From: Betaproteobacteria bacterium | GTDB lineage: Bacteria > Pseudomonadota > Gammaproteobacteria > Burkholderiales > SG8-41 | NCBI GenBank assembly: GCA_029883965.1 | Contig: JAOUIN010000001.1 | Location: 1-34,768, forward strand | DNA: 34,768 nt | Direction of reading: 5' to 3' | Part shown: positions 17,007 through 25,724 of the stretch, in pieces | How positions within the stretch are numbered: position 1 is the stretch's first letter | Layout: every line of letters begins with the position of its first letter | Notes under the pieces: model-generated | Told to the model about the DNA's origin: nothing | The model's input: the letters and a program-made list of their open reading frames with translations, nothing else | Databases searched by the model: none | Program-made: the position numbers and the translations under genes

Positions 17007-17813
17007 TTAATGACTTTCGTGCGCCATCGCCATATATACAGCGGTGAGCATCATGAAAATATAGGCTTGCAGCAGGACAATAAGAATGTGGAAAATTGCC
17101 CAGCCCAGTGCCAGCACGCCTCCGAACACCGAGCCGACCAGACCCGTTGCTGCCCACATCCACAGCAGCATGAAAATAATCTCGCCGGCATAAATGTTGC
17201 CGTAGAGCCGCAACGAATGCGACAGCGGCTTCGAGATGTATTCGACCAGATTAAACAGGAAATTGAATACCCACAGCAGCGGGTTACTGCCGAACGGCGT
17301 GCAGAATAATTCGTGCGTCCACCCGCCGATTCCCTTGACCTTGACGTTGTAGAACAACATCAGCCCCCACACGGACAGCGCCAGGGCAAAGGTGGTATTG
17401 ATGTCGGAAGTCGGCACCGGCTTCCATTCATGCTGCTGCAGAACATTGCTGGTAAACGCCGCGGCCAGATCGACCGGGATGAAGTCCATCGAATTCATCA
17501 GCAGCACCCACACAAACACGGTCAGTGCCAGCGGACCGACAAAGGCCCGGTTGCCATGAAAAATGCCCTTGACCTGATCATCGACAAACTCGATCAGCAT
17601 TTCGACTACCGCCTGGCGCTTGTTGGGCACGCCTGAAGTTGCGCCACGGACAACCCACCACAGAAAACCGAAGCCGACCACGCCAAGCATGACCGCGGTC
17701 AGGAAAGTATCCAAATGCAGCGTCCAGAACGGGCTGTCGCCCAGCGAAACGGTGCGATTGGTGAGATGATGACCAATGTAACTGGTCGGCGTCAGTTCCT
17801 GTCCTGCGGCCAT
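17007..17813 (-). CDS. atpB: ATP synthase F0 subunit a
   Basis: Stator membrane subunit that forms the proton half-channels. I start it at ATG 17813 (268 residues), where AGGACAAG gives a ribosome site and the frame begins after the atpI stop. A GTG at 17864 would overlap atpI and lacks support. The protein has five to six hydrophobic helices; the essential arginine is in LSHSLRLYGNIYAGE (about residue 205). The C-terminal helix includes LQAYIFMMLTAVYM. The gap to atpE is 42 bases. Confidence 0.97.
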   Translation of the reverse strand: MAAGQELTPTSYIGHHLTNRTVSLGDSPFWTLHLDTFLTAVMLGVVGFGFLWWVVRGATSGVPNKRQAVVEMLIEFVDDQVKGIFHGNRAFVGPLALTVFVWVLLMNSMDFIPVDLAAAFTSNVLQQHEWKPVPTSDINTTFALALSVWGLMLFYNVKVKGIGGWTHELFCTPFGSNPLLWVFNFLFNLVEYISKPLSHSLRLYGNIYAGEIIFMLLWMWAATGLVGSVFGGVLALGWAIFHILIVLLQAYIFMMLTAVYMAMAHESH

Positions 17814-17829
17814 CTCTTGTCCTGAAATC

Positions 17830-18198
17830 TTATTCTCTGACCAAAATCGCCATCCGGAACACAATCACCGAAACAGCGAACGAAATAAAAAATGCCGCAT
17901 GCACGACGTCCTGATACGACGTCAGCACCCATCCCATCTGGAACACGATCAACACGATGCGGGCGGCTTCTGCCCGGAACAGCGTTCGCAGCGTATTACC
18001 CGCGGTTCTGATGCGGTTGCCCGACACCAGAATCGCATACGCACAGTCCGCGGTCTGGTTGATAAAGCCACCCAGCAGCGCAGATGCTGCACCATGCGCG
18101 CCGGCGAACACCGCTGCCAGCAGCCCCGATGCCAGCGTGGCGTAGATCTGCCACCGCATCGCGATACGCATGGGCCTGCTGTCTATGCGTGCAAACAC
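17830..18198 (-). CDS. atpI: ATP synthase subunit I (AtpI)
   Basis: Small membrane protein of 122 residues at the head of the atp operon, with four hydrophobic helices (about 17–36, 37–58, 75–95 and 98–118). AtpI proteins assist c-ring assembly or magnesium uptake in some species; they are not part of the final enzyme. The call rests on position and topology, since the sequence is poorly conserved. The start is GTG with AGGGG about 9 bases upstream, and the candidate promoter lies about 30 bases further up. Confidence 0.85.
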   Translation of the reverse strand: MFARIDSRPMRIAMRWQIYATLASGLLAAVFAGAHGAASALLGGFINQTADCAYAILVSGNRIRTAGNTLRTLFRAEAARIVLIVFQMGWVLTSYQDVVHAAFFISFAVSVIVFRMAILVRE

Positions 18199-18225
18199 CC
18201 GGTAGGCCCCTGAGCAAACTTGCGA

Positions 18226-18255
18226 ATTTTACTGGTTAGGCACCCACAACGTCAA
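18226..18255 (-). promoter_or_regulatory. Sigma70-type promoter of the atp operon
   Basis: On the minus strand TTGACG (-35, 18250–18255) and TAAAAT (-10, 18226–18231) are separated by 18 bases. Both hexamers match the consensus at five of six positions. It sits in the parB–atpI gap, about 28 bases before the atpI GTG, so the ATP synthase genes can be transcribed independently of parAB. Confidence 0.7.
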
Positions 18256-18283
18256 ACCGCATTGCATCGCACCATTCCGGCGC

Positions 18284-19138
18284 TCAACGGCTCAGGCGGG
18301 AAATCAGGCGATCAAGATCATCCAGGCTGGTGTAGTCGATCACGACACTACCCTTGCCCTTGGGTCTGGACTTGATCTGTACGCGGGTGCCCAGCTTTTC
18401 AGCGAGTGTATCCTGCAGCCGCATCACATCACGATCCACGGCAGGGCGGGGACGTCCGCCCTTGCGCACAGCGAGCGCTGCTGCTACGCGCTGTTCGACC
18501 TCGCGCACGGACAACCCTTTTTCCGCCGCTTCATTGGCGAATTCCACCTGACGCAAAGCGGGTAATGCCAGCAGCGCACGAGCGTGCCCCATATCGATGC
18601 GTCCCTCGCCCAGCAGATTCTTTACCGGCGGCGCCAGTTCCAGCAGACGCAACAGGTTCGTTACGGCCGCCCGGGATTTACCGATCGCGTCGGCGACGGC
18701 CTGATGCGTCAGGGAGAATTCATTGATCAGGCGCTCGATACCCGTAGCTTCTTCCAGCGCGTTCAGATCTTCGCGCTGGATGTTCTCGATCAATGCGACT
18801 GCCAGCGCCTGCTGGTCCGGCACATCGCGGATCAACACCGGCACACTGCTCAGCCCGGCAATGCGGGCCGCACGCCAGCGCCGTTCGCCCGCGATGATTT
18901 CATGTGTACCGCCGCCCACCGGCCGCACCAGGATCGGTTGCATGACGCCTTGGGCCTTGATCGATGCAGCCAGGGCATTCAGCGCTTCCTGATCCATGCG
19001 CGTACGCGGCTGATACTTTCCCGGTTGCAGCGCGGCCACGGCGAGCGTGGTCACGGCGTCGCCACCGCCGGGTGCGCGCGGCGTATCGCCACCCAGCAGT
19101 GCGTCTAATCCCCGACCCAATCCTTTGGCTTTAACCAT
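18284..19138 (-). CDS. parB: Chromosome partitioning protein ParB
   Basis: Sequence-specific CTPase clamp that loads at parS and spreads on origin DNA. From ATG 19138 (ribosome site AAAGG) it has 284 residues; a start six codons upstream is less likely. The N-terminal arm starts VKAKGLGRGLDALL, a ParA-contacting motif. Next comes the ParB/Srx nucleotide domain with QPILVRP and the CTP-binding box GERRWRA (near 85–91). A helix-turn-helix with HQAVADAIGKSRAAVTNLLR follows (about 145–165). The dimerising C-terminal domain ends the protein. Two parS sites, its expected targets, lie at 22559–22621. Confidence 0.97.
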   Translation of the reverse strand: MVKAKGLGRGLDALLGGDTPRAPGGGDAVTTLAVAALQPGKYQPRTRMDQEALNALAASIKAQGVMQPILVRPVGGGTHEIIAGERRWRAARIAGLSSVPVLIRDVPDQQALAVALIENIQREDLNALEEATGIERLINEFSLTHQAVADAIGKSRAAVTNLLRLLELAPPVKNLLGEGRIDMGHARALLALPALRQVEFANEAAEKGLSVREVEQRVAAALAVRKGGRPRPAVDRDVMRLQDTLAEKLGTRVQIKSRPKGKGSVVIDYTSLDDLDRLISRLSR

Positions 19139-19163
19139 AAACACCTTTGAAATCAATATGTTG

Positions 19164-19940
19164 CTATGTTTTTGCGCGGCTTAACATCTCACCCGCCAGT
19201 GCCAGATATGCCTGCGCACCCTTGGACGTCCGGTCAAACTCCAAAGCAGGCAGGCCATGGCTGGGCGCTTCCGCCAGGCGCACGTTGCGGGGAATAACCG
19301 TGCGGTACACCTTGTCACCGAAATGCTGCATCAACTGAGCGGAAACCTGCTGAGCCAGCGTGTTGCGCGGGTCGTACATGGTGCGCAACAGCCCTTCGAT
19401 TTCGAGGCCGGGATTCAAGTGCTCGCGCACGCGTTTTACGGTCCCCACCAGATCCGACAACCCTTCCAGCGCGTAATACTCGCATTGCATCGGGATCATC
19501 ACGGACTGCGCAGCAGTCAGGCCGTTTACGGTCAACAGATTCAGCGCCGGCGGGCAGTCGATCAGGATGTAATCGTACTCGGCAGCGATTCCGTTCAAGG
19601 CGTCTTTCAGCCGGGTTTCGCGGTGCTCGATATCCACCAGTTCAACTTCCGCTCCCGCCAGTTCGCGATTGGAAGGCAGCACATCATAGCCCGCGGTAGG
19701 GGCCCGTTGACGGACTTCAGCGATCGACTTCTCTCCCAACAACACGTGATACACGGTTGCCTGAAGGTTGCGCTTGTCGATGCCGCTGCCCATCGTGGCG
19801 TTACCCTGCGGATCCAGGTCAACCAGCAGCACGCGTCTGTGCGTCGCGGCGAGACTAGCAGCCAGGTTGACGCCGGTGGTTGTTTTGCCGACCCCGCCCT
19901 TCTGGTTGGTAATGGCAATGATCCGGGTCATCGCGGTCAT
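19164..19940 (-). CDS. parA: Chromosome partitioning ATPase ParA (Soj)
   Basis: Deviant Walker A ATPase of 258 residues that binds DNA as an ATP dimer and moves ParB–parS complexes. The KGGVGKTTT motif lies at residues about 14–22, with the signature lysine before GVGKT. The Walker A' aspartate is in LLVDLDPQGNAT, and the DCPPALNLLT motif is near 125. The ATG at 19940 overlaps the rsmG stop as ATGA, pointing to translational coupling; an ATG three codons inside (19931) is also possible. It is followed by parB after 25 bases. Confidence 0.97.
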   Translation of the reverse strand: MTAMTRIIAITNQKGGVGKTTTGVNLAASLAATHRRVLLVDLDPQGNATMGSGIDKRNLQATVYHVLLGEKSIAEVRQRAPTAGYDVLPSNRELAGAEVELVDIEHRETRLKDALNGIAAEYDYILIDCPPALNLLTVNGLTAAQSVMIPMQCEYYALEGLSDLVGTVKRVREHLNPGLEIEGLLRTMYDPRNTLAQQVSAQLMQHFGDKVYRTVIPRNVRLAEAPSHGLPALEFDRTSKGAQAYLALAGEMLSRAKT

Positions 19941-20560
19941 GCCGGCTGCAACAATGCAGCGTGACGTTCCGCACCCAGACCGGGCACCTGCAACACCACG
20001 ACATCCTGCAGCAAAAAGGTCTCCGGCACCTGCGCCAGCTCTTCGTGCGGGTAAACACCTTTCATCGCAATCACGATGCCGTCAGACTCACACAGCCGTC
20101 CCGTCAGCGCGAGGAACTCCGCCAGATCCGAAAACGCACGCGAAATCACGGTATTGAATTTAGCGTCCGGCATCCACGCTTCAACGCGATCACACACGAC
20201 ATCGACGTCGTCCAGTTCGAGTTCGATGACCGCCTGTCGCAGAAAAGTGGCTTTCTTGTGGCTGGCATCCAGCAGCGTGACCTGCCAATCCGGTCGGGCC
20301 AAAGCCAGTGGAATTCCCGGAAGTCCCGCGCCGGTGCCGACATCAAGTACGCGCGGGCCGCGTACATACGGCAGGACCGAGAGCGAATCCAGCAGATGGT
20401 GGGTCAGCATTTTTGCCGGCTCGCGTACGGCCGTCAGGTTATACGCCTTGTTCCACTTTTCGATGAGGGTCAGGTAAGCCAGCATGCGCTGCTGTGCGCG
20501 GATCGAAACATCAATGCCGAGCACCGTGATCCCGGCGGCCAGTTCGTGCGCGAGGTTCAT
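19937..20560 (-). CDS. rsmG: 16S rRNA (guanine527-N7)-methyltransferase RsmG
   Basis: SAM-dependent enzyme (207 residues) that methylates G527 in the 530 loop of 16S rRNA. The motif KWNKAYNLTAVR is near residue 34–45, the SAM-binding VLDVGTGAGLPGIPLAL near 71–87, and VISRAFSDLAEFL near 138–150. The ATG overlaps the mnmG stop (ATGA), and its own stop overlaps the parA start, a chain of coupled genes mnmG–rsmG–parA. Also known as GidB. Confidence 0.97.
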   Translation of the reverse strand: MNLAHELAAGITVLGIDVSIRAQQRMLAYLTLIEKWNKAYNLTAVREPAKMLTHHLLDSLSVLPYVRGPRVLDVGTGAGLPGIPLALARPDWQVTLLDASHKKATFLRQAVIELELDDVDVVCDRVEAWMPDAKFNTVISRAFSDLAEFLALTGRLCESDGIVIAMKGVYPHEELAQVPETFLLQDVVVLQVPGLGAERHAALLQPA

Positions 20561-22452
20561 GCGCTTTTCTTTAACGCGAGTGCAGCGCGCTTCAAATGCA
20601 CCAGCAAGACAGAAATCGCTGCCGGCGTAACGCCCGAAACCCGGGATGCCTGGCCGATGGTTTCCGGTTTCGCATGGTTGAGTTTCTGTTGCGCCTCGAT
20701 CGACAGGCCGCGCACCTGCGCATAGTCAAGATCGTGCGGCAACTGCAAATCTTCCTGTTGCGCACGGTGCTCGATTTCGCTGTGCTGGCGATCGATGTAA
20801 CCCTGGTACTTCGCCTGTATTTCCACCTGTTCGGCCACCTGTTCGTCGGCCGTTCCCGGGGCAGCCCCGGGCAGAGTCATCAACGCGGCATAAGTGATCT
20901 CGGGCCGCCGGAGCAAATCCGACAGCGCGTGCTCATGCTCAAGCGGTTTGCCGAACAGCCGGGTGGCGAACTCCGCGGGCAGCGTTTGCGGATGGACCCA
21001 GACGGATTTCAACCGTTCCTGTTCCCGTGCAATCGCGTCGCGCTTGCGTGCAAAGGTCTCCCACCGAAGATCTTCGACCACGCCCAAGCGGCGCCCGGCT
21101 TCTGTCAGCCTCAGGTCGGCATTGTCTTCGCGCAGGGACAGGCGATACTCGGCGCGGCTGGTGAACATGCGGTACGGCTCCGACACGCCGCGGGTAATCA
21201 GGTCATCAACGAGTACGCCCAGATAAGCCTGATCACGCTTCGGATACCAGCCTGCATCACCGCGGACCTGTCGCGCCGCATTGACGCCGGCCAAAAGCCC
21301 CTGGGCTGCGGCCTCCTCATAGCCCGTGGTGCCGTTAATCTGGCCGGCGAAAAACAAACCTGAGATCGCCTTGGTTTCCAGCGTCGCCTTTAAGCCGCGC
21401 GGGTCGAAATAATCGTATTCAATCGCATAACCCGGCCGCGTAATGTGCGCGTTTTCGAGGCCCTGGATCGAGCGCACGACGGCAAGCTGCACGTCAAACG
21501 GCAAGCTGGTCGATATGCCATTGGGATAATACTCGGAGACGCTCAGGCCTTCAGGTTCGAGAAAAATCTGGTGTGAAGCCTTGTCGGCAAAGCGGTGGAT
21601 CTTGTCCTCGATGGACGGGCAGTAGCGCGGCCCTACGCCTTCGATAACGCCGGTGAACATCGGCGATCGATCCAGTCCACCACGAATCGCGTCATGCGTG
21701 CGCTCGTTGGTATGGGTAATCCAGCATGACATCTGTTGCGGATGCTGCGCACGGCGGCCGAGAAACGAAAACACCGGCACAGGGTCGTCGCCCGGCTGCT
21801 CAGTCAATTTCGAAAAATCGATGGACCGCCCGTCAATGCGGGGCGGTGTGCCGGTTTTCAGCCGCCCGACCGGCAAATTCAGTTCACGCAACCGACCGGC
21901 GAGGCTTACCGACGGCTGATCGCCCGCCCTGCCGCCCTGATAGTTCTGCAATCCGACATGAATCAGTCCCGACAAGAACGTGCCCGCTGTCAAGACAACC
22001 GCGTCTGCATCGAAATGCAGGCCGATTTGAGTCACGACACCGGTTACACGATCGCCCTGCACAAGCAGATCATCGACCGCCTGCTGAAAAACCGACAAAT
22101 TGGCCTGCTGCTCGATCCGGTTCCGAATTGCCTGGCGATACAACACCCGGTCGGCTTGGGCGCGGGTTGCCCTGACCGCCGGGCCTTTGCGTGAATTGAG
22201 GATGCGGAATTGAATGCCGGCCTCGTCGGTCGCCGCAGCCATCGCACCGCCCAGCGCGTCTATTTCCTTGACCAGATGGCCTTTGCCGATGCCCCCGATG
22301 GACGGATTGCACGACATTTGCCCCAGCGTCTCGATGCTATGAGTCAACAACAAGGTACGACGACCCATGCGCGCGCTGGCCAGCGCAGCTTCGGTCCCGG
22401 CATGTCCGCCACCAATCACAATTACATCAAATTTTTCAGGATATTGCGTCAT
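20557..22452 (-). CDS. mnmG: tRNA uridine-5-carboxymethylaminomethyl modification enzyme MnmG
   Basis: FAD enzyme (GidA) that with MnmE makes cmnm5U34 in the wobble position of several tRNAs. From ATG 22452 the product is 631 residues. An ATG five codons upstream (22467) is possible; I prefer the shorter form because homologues begin a few residues before the FAD motif. That motif is VIVIGGGHAGTEAALA, near residue 10. Other family landmarks are MSCNPSIGGIGKGHLVKEIDALGG (read in parts, near 50) and FDPRGLKATLETK. The C-terminal helical domain binds MnmE and tRNA. It is the first gene after the parS region. Confidence 0.97.
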   Translation of the reverse strand: MTQYPEKFDVIVIGGGHAGTEAALASARMGRRTLLLTHSIETLGQMSCNPSIGGIGKGHLVKEIDALGGAMAAATDEAGIQFRILNSRKGPAVRATRAQADRVLYRQAIRNRIEQQANLSVFQQAVDDLLVQGDRVTGVVTQIGLHFDADAVVLTAGTFLSGLIHVGLQNYQGGRAGDQPSVSLAGRLRELNLPVGRLKTGTPPRIDGRSIDFSKLTEQPGDDPVPVFSFLGRRAQHPQQMSCWITHTNERTHDAIRGGLDRSPMFTGVIEGVGPRYCPSIEDKIHRFADKASHQIFLEPEGLSVSEYYPNGISTSLPFDVQLAVVRSIQGLENAHITRPGYAIEYDYFDPRGLKATLETKAISGLFFAGQINGTTGYEEAAAQGLLAGVNAARQVRGDAGWYPKRDQAYLGVLVDDLITRGVSEPYRMFTSRAEYRLSLREDNADLRLTEAGRRLGVVEDLRWETFARKRDAIAREQERLKSVWVHPQTLPAEFATRLFGKPLEHEHALSDLLRRPEITYAALMTLPGAAPGTADEQVAEQVEIQAKYQGYIDRQHSEIEHRAQQEDLQLPHDLDYAQVRGLSIEAQQKLNHAKPETIGQASRVSGVTPAAISVLLVHLKRAALALKKSA

Positions 22453-22503
22453 ATTGCGCTGCAGCATCGCGAGATTTTTTGGGATGCGGCAAGTCGGCCG
22501 CGC

Positions 22504-22533
22504 ATCATAGCGCAGATTAGGCGTTCAGCGGAA
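22504..22533 (-). promoter_or_regulatory. Weak candidate promoter for mnmG
   Basis: On the minus strand TATGAT (22504–22509) is a good -10 match. The -35 position 18 bases upstream reads TTCCGC, which is poor. It lies about 50 bases upstream of the mnmG start and close to the parS sites. Motif match only. Confidence 0.3.
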
Positions 22534-22558
22534 GCAGGTAGCGCCCCATCCAGGCGAA

Positions 22559-22574
22559 TGTTTCACGTGAAACG
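22559..22574. promoter_or_regulatory. parS: parS site 1 (ParB-binding palindrome)
   Basis: TGTTTCACGTGAAACG matches the conserved bacterial parS consensus TGTTTCACGTGAAACA at 15 of 16 positions; only the last base differs. The core TTTCACGTGAAA is a perfect palindrome. It is in the mnmG–mnmE gap, about 3.4 kb from parB on the window map. Confidence 0.93.
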
Positions 22575-22605
22575 ATACCAGGGCCCGAGCGGGCTTCGTT
22601 TTGAT

Positions 22606-22621
22606 GGTTTCACGTGAAACA
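22606..22621. promoter_or_regulatory. parS: parS site 2 (ParB-binding palindrome)
   Basis: GGTTTCACGTGAAACA matches the parS consensus at 15 of 16 positions; only the first base differs. It is 47 bases from site 1, centre to centre, and 16 bases past the mnmE stop codon (22638). The two sites deviate at opposite ends of the palindrome. Confidence 0.93.
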
Positions 22622-22637
22622 GTAAACGGCCTGCGGA

Positions 22638-23975
22638 TTACTTGCCAATACAAAATTTGGAGAAAATCTCCCCCAACAGCTCATCCGGCGTACATGCGCC
22701 GGTGATACTGCCCAACGCATCATGAGCCAAGCGCAGTTCCTCCGCGTAAAGCTCTAAACGGTCTGTCAGGCCTGCCGCCGTCGCCAGATGATTTTGCGCC
22801 CTCTGCAGCGCCTCAATGTGCCTAGCCCGCGCACTGAACAGCCCTTCGCCGGATGGGTGCCATCCGGCCCGATCCCAGATCGCCTGCTTCAATAACGGGA
22901 GGCCTTCACCGGTCTTGGCCGAGACCCAGACGGTCTCCTCGGCGCCACGGGTCGCCCGCGCCCCTTCATGTGCTGACAAATCAATTTTGTTGATCACGTG
23001 GATACGCGCCAGTCCTCTGGGCAATCGATCGACAATGGTTTGAACTTCGTCCGGTGCCGTCGCGCCGTCCGATATCAGCAGCGCCAAATCGGCTCTCTCG
23101 ATCATTGCCCACGTCCTACTGATGCCGATGCGTTCCACCGTGTCGATGGATTCGCGCAAGCCCGCTGTATCGATGATATGCACCGGAATGCCATCAAGGT
23201 CTATCTGTTCCCGAATTGCATCCCGCGTTGTTCCCGGTATATCAGTGACGATTGCGATGTCTTCACCGGCCAAAGCGTTCAACAAGCTGGATTTACCGAC
23301 GTTGGGCGCGCCTACGAGCACGACTTGTATGCCATCGCGCAACATACTGCCTTGCCGGGTCGCTGCAAGCGTCGCGTCCAACTGTGCACGTATCGCGGCC
23401 AATTGTTCGCCTGCCCGCGCTGCGGTTAAAAACGTGACCTCCTCTTCCGGAAAATCCAGGGTCGCTTCGAGCAAAACTCGCAGCTTCATAACCTTATCCG
23501 TAAGTTGTTGTATTAATGCAGAAAATTGTCCTTGCAAGGAGCTGAGCGCCGCACGCGCAGCCAATGCGGTTGACGCGTCGATCAAGTCGGCAACGCCTTC
23601 CGCCTGTGTCAGGTCCATACGCCCGTTCAAGTAAGCCCGCTCGGTGAATTCCCCAGGCCGGGCCAGCCGCGCGCCCAACTCCTGGCACCGCTGGAGCAGC
23701 AAACGCATCACGACAGGGCCCCCGTGCCCGTGCAACTCCAGCACATCCTCTCCGGTGTATGAATTCGGGGCAGCAAAAAACAGGACCAGGCCTTCGTCCA
23801 GAACCTGCCCTGACGCACTCAGAAAAGGCGTCAGAATGGCGCGGCGCGCTTCAAGCGGTCGCGGTGTAAGGCCTTTCGCAAACGTTTCGAGACCGGAGCC
23901 GGAGACACGGACAACGCCGATGCCACCACGGCCGGGCGCGGTGGAAATGGCTGCAATAACGTCGCGATGAATCAT
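22638..23975 (-). CDS. mnmE: tRNA modification GTPase MnmE
   Basis: Potassium-activated GTPase (TrmE, 445 residues) that partners MnmG in U34 modification. The N-terminal tetrahydrofolate-binding domain starts near residue 5 (TIAAIST-like AAISTAPGRGGIGVVRVSG). The G domain has GAPNVGKSSLLNAL (G1, about 218–231), DIPGTTRD (G2), DTAGLRE (G3) and NKID (G4). The C-terminal CIGK, whose cysteine is needed for modification, is the last four residues (FCIGK). It lies 37 bases downstream of yidC in the same direction. Confidence 0.98.
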   Translation of the reverse strand: MIHRDVIAAISTAPGRGGIGVVRVSGSGLETFAKGLTPRPLEARRAILTPFLSASGQVLDEGLVLFFAAPNSYTGEDVLELHGHGGPVVMRLLLQRCQELGARLARPGEFTERAYLNGRMDLTQAEGVADLIDASTALAARAALSSLQGQFSALIQQLTDKVMKLRVLLEATLDFPEEEVTFLTAARAGEQLAAIRAQLDATLAATRQGSMLRDGIQVVLVGAPNVGKSSLLNALAGEDIAIVTDIPGTTRDAIREQIDLDGIPVHIIDTAGLRESIDTVERIGISRTWAMIERADLALLISDGATAPDEVQTIVDRLPRGLARIHVINKIDLSAHEGARATRGAEETVWVSAKTGEGLPLLKQAIWDRAGWHPSGEGLFSARARHIEALQRAQNHLATAAGLTDRLELYAEELRLAHDALGSITGACTPDELLGEIFSKFCIGK

Positions 23976-24012
23976 GTGCGGCGAGTATAGCGCCGCACAT
24001 TTGTCATGACCC

Positions 24013-25698
24013 TCAGGCCTTGTGCTTGGCCGGTTTGATCGTGCTCTCCAGGCTCTTGTTGATGTGCCACTGCTGCGCGATCGACAGAATATTGTTGACC
24101 AGCCAGTAAAGCACCAGACCCGCGGGAAAGAAGAAAAAGAAAATACTGAACGCGACCGGCATGACCTTCATGATCTTGGCCTGAACCGGATCCGGTGGCT
24201 CCGGATTGAGCCGTGTCTGGATAATCATGGTTGCGCCCATCAGGATCGGCAGGATGTACCAGGGATCCGGCGTTGACAGATCGGTAATCCACAGCGCAAA
24301 TGGCGCCTGGCGCATTTCAACGCTGCCCAACAGCGCCCAGTACAACGCAATGAATACAGGAATCTGAACAAGTACCGGCAGACATCCGCCCAACGGGTTG
24401 ATCTTCTCGGTCTTGTAGAGCTCCATCATCGCCTGCTGCATGCGTTGCCGGTCATTTCCGTACTGATCCTTCAGGCGTTGCATCTTCGGTGCAACCACGC
24501 GCATCTTGGCCATCGAGCGATAGCTCGCCTGGGACAGCGGGTAGAACAGCAGTTTGATCATGATCGTCAAAATGATGATCGCTACGCCCCAGTTGCCGGT
24601 CCAGCCATGTATCCATTGCAGCACCCAGAATAATGGTGCCGCGATAACCGTAAGCCAGCCGTAGTCGACCGCCAATTCCAGGCCCGGCGCCAGCGCCGCG
24701 AGCTTTTCCTGTTCCTGCGGCCCGGCGTACAAGGGCATGGTGACTGTCGCGCTGGCGCCGGGCGCGACTGATCCCGCGGGCACGATGGTGCCGGCGGCAT
24801 ACAACAACCCCTGCTGAACCTCACGGGTATAAAACTCCCGCGGCGCCCCGGGTTTCGGCAGCCACGCGCCGAGGAAGTAATGCTGGAGCATCCCGATCCA
24901 GCCATCGGTACCGCTCTTGGGATAAGGTACTTTCCCTTTTTCTATATCCCCGAAATCGACCTTCTGGAATTTCTCCTTCTCGGTGTACACCGCTACACCC
25001 GTGTAGGTAGGCACCATTTTCGAGTCACCCTCGGGCGCCTTCGAATCACGCACCAATTGGAAATACGCAAACGCCTCGACCGGCGCTGCACCAGCGTTTA
25101 CGAACTCATGGCTAATATCGATGACATAACTGTTCCGCCGAAAGCGGTAGATTTTCGCGGCCTTTACGCCGCCAGCCGCCTCAAGTCTTACCTCCAGCTC
25201 AGCCGCGCCGTCCGCGAGGCGATATTTCATTGCCGGCGTTGTATATGCGCTCTGATGATTCGGCAGGCCGGCGCCGATAAGACCTGATTGCGCGATATAC
25301 ACATGATCCTTGCTGCGCGCGAACAGAACAAAATTCTTCTTCGGATCCAGCGTGCTGCCGTGTTTCAACAACTCGAGGCTGATGAGATCGCCGCCGCTGG
25401 TGCTGATTTCAGCACGATAAAGGTCCGTTTCGATTTTGATGACCTGGCCGCCATCCGGCGTCGCTACAACCGGTGCGGCAGGCGTAACCGGAGTGGCAAG
25501 ATTTTGTGTCAGCGCCGGACTCGGCGTAGGCAGCACATTGGAATCGGACTTGTCCGTTGCCGCGCCGGGAATTGCCGCCGGGCTTTTTGCTGCCACTGCC
25601 GCGGTCTGTGCCGGGCGCTGATCCCGCTGCCAGGACTCGAACAGCAGGAACACCGACATCGTAAATACGAAGAAGAGTATCAGCCGTTGTGAATCCAT
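24013..25698 (-). CDS. yidC: Membrane protein insertase YidC
   Basis: Inserts and folds inner-membrane proteins, including F0 subunit c encoded nearby, alone or with SecYEG. The 561-residue length is that of Gram-negative YidC. The first membrane helix is at about residues 4–20, followed by an Ala/Pro/Thr-rich linker and a large periplasmic beta domain (about 65–340). Five C-terminal helices include NWGVAIIILTIMIKLLFYPL (with a preceding helix), the GGCLPVLVQIPVFIALYWAL region near 430, and a last phenylalanine-rich helix near 515. The tail is basic. Only 26 bases separate it from rnpA; the yidD gene usually found here is absent. Confidence 0.97.
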   Translation of the reverse strand: MDSQRLILFFVFTMSVFLLFESWQRDQRPAQTAAVAAKSPAAIPGAATDKSDSNVLPTPSPALTQNLATPVTPAAPVVATPDGGQVIKIETDLYRAEISTSGGDLISLELLKHGSTLDPKKNFVLFARSKDHVYIAQSGLIGAGLPNHQSAYTTPAMKYRLADGAAELEVRLEAAGGVKAAKIYRFRRNSYVIDISHEFVNAGAAPVEAFAYFQLVRDSKAPEGDSKMVPTYTGVAVYTEKEKFQKVDFGDIEKGKVPYPKSGTDGWIGMLQHYFLGAWLPKPGAPREFYTREVQQGLLYAAGTIVPAGSVAPGASATVTMPLYAGPQEQEKLAALAPGLELAVDYGWLTVIAAPLFWVLQWIHGWTGNWGVAIIILTIMIKLLFYPLSQASYRSMAKMRVVAPKMQRLKDQYGNDRQRMQQAMMELYKTEKINPLGGCLPVLVQIPVFIALYWALLGSVEMRQAPFALWITDLSTPDPWYILPILMGATMIIQTRLNPEPPDPVQAKIMKVMPVAFSIFFFFFPAGLVLYWLVNNILSIAQQWHINKSLESTIKPAKHKA

Positions 25699-25724
25699 AA
25701 CCTATTTGCCGGATACTGCGCTCG

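Noticed and set aside
17814..17864. Longer GTG start for atpB
   Set aside because: It would overlap atpI, and a good ribosome site precedes the ATG at 17813.
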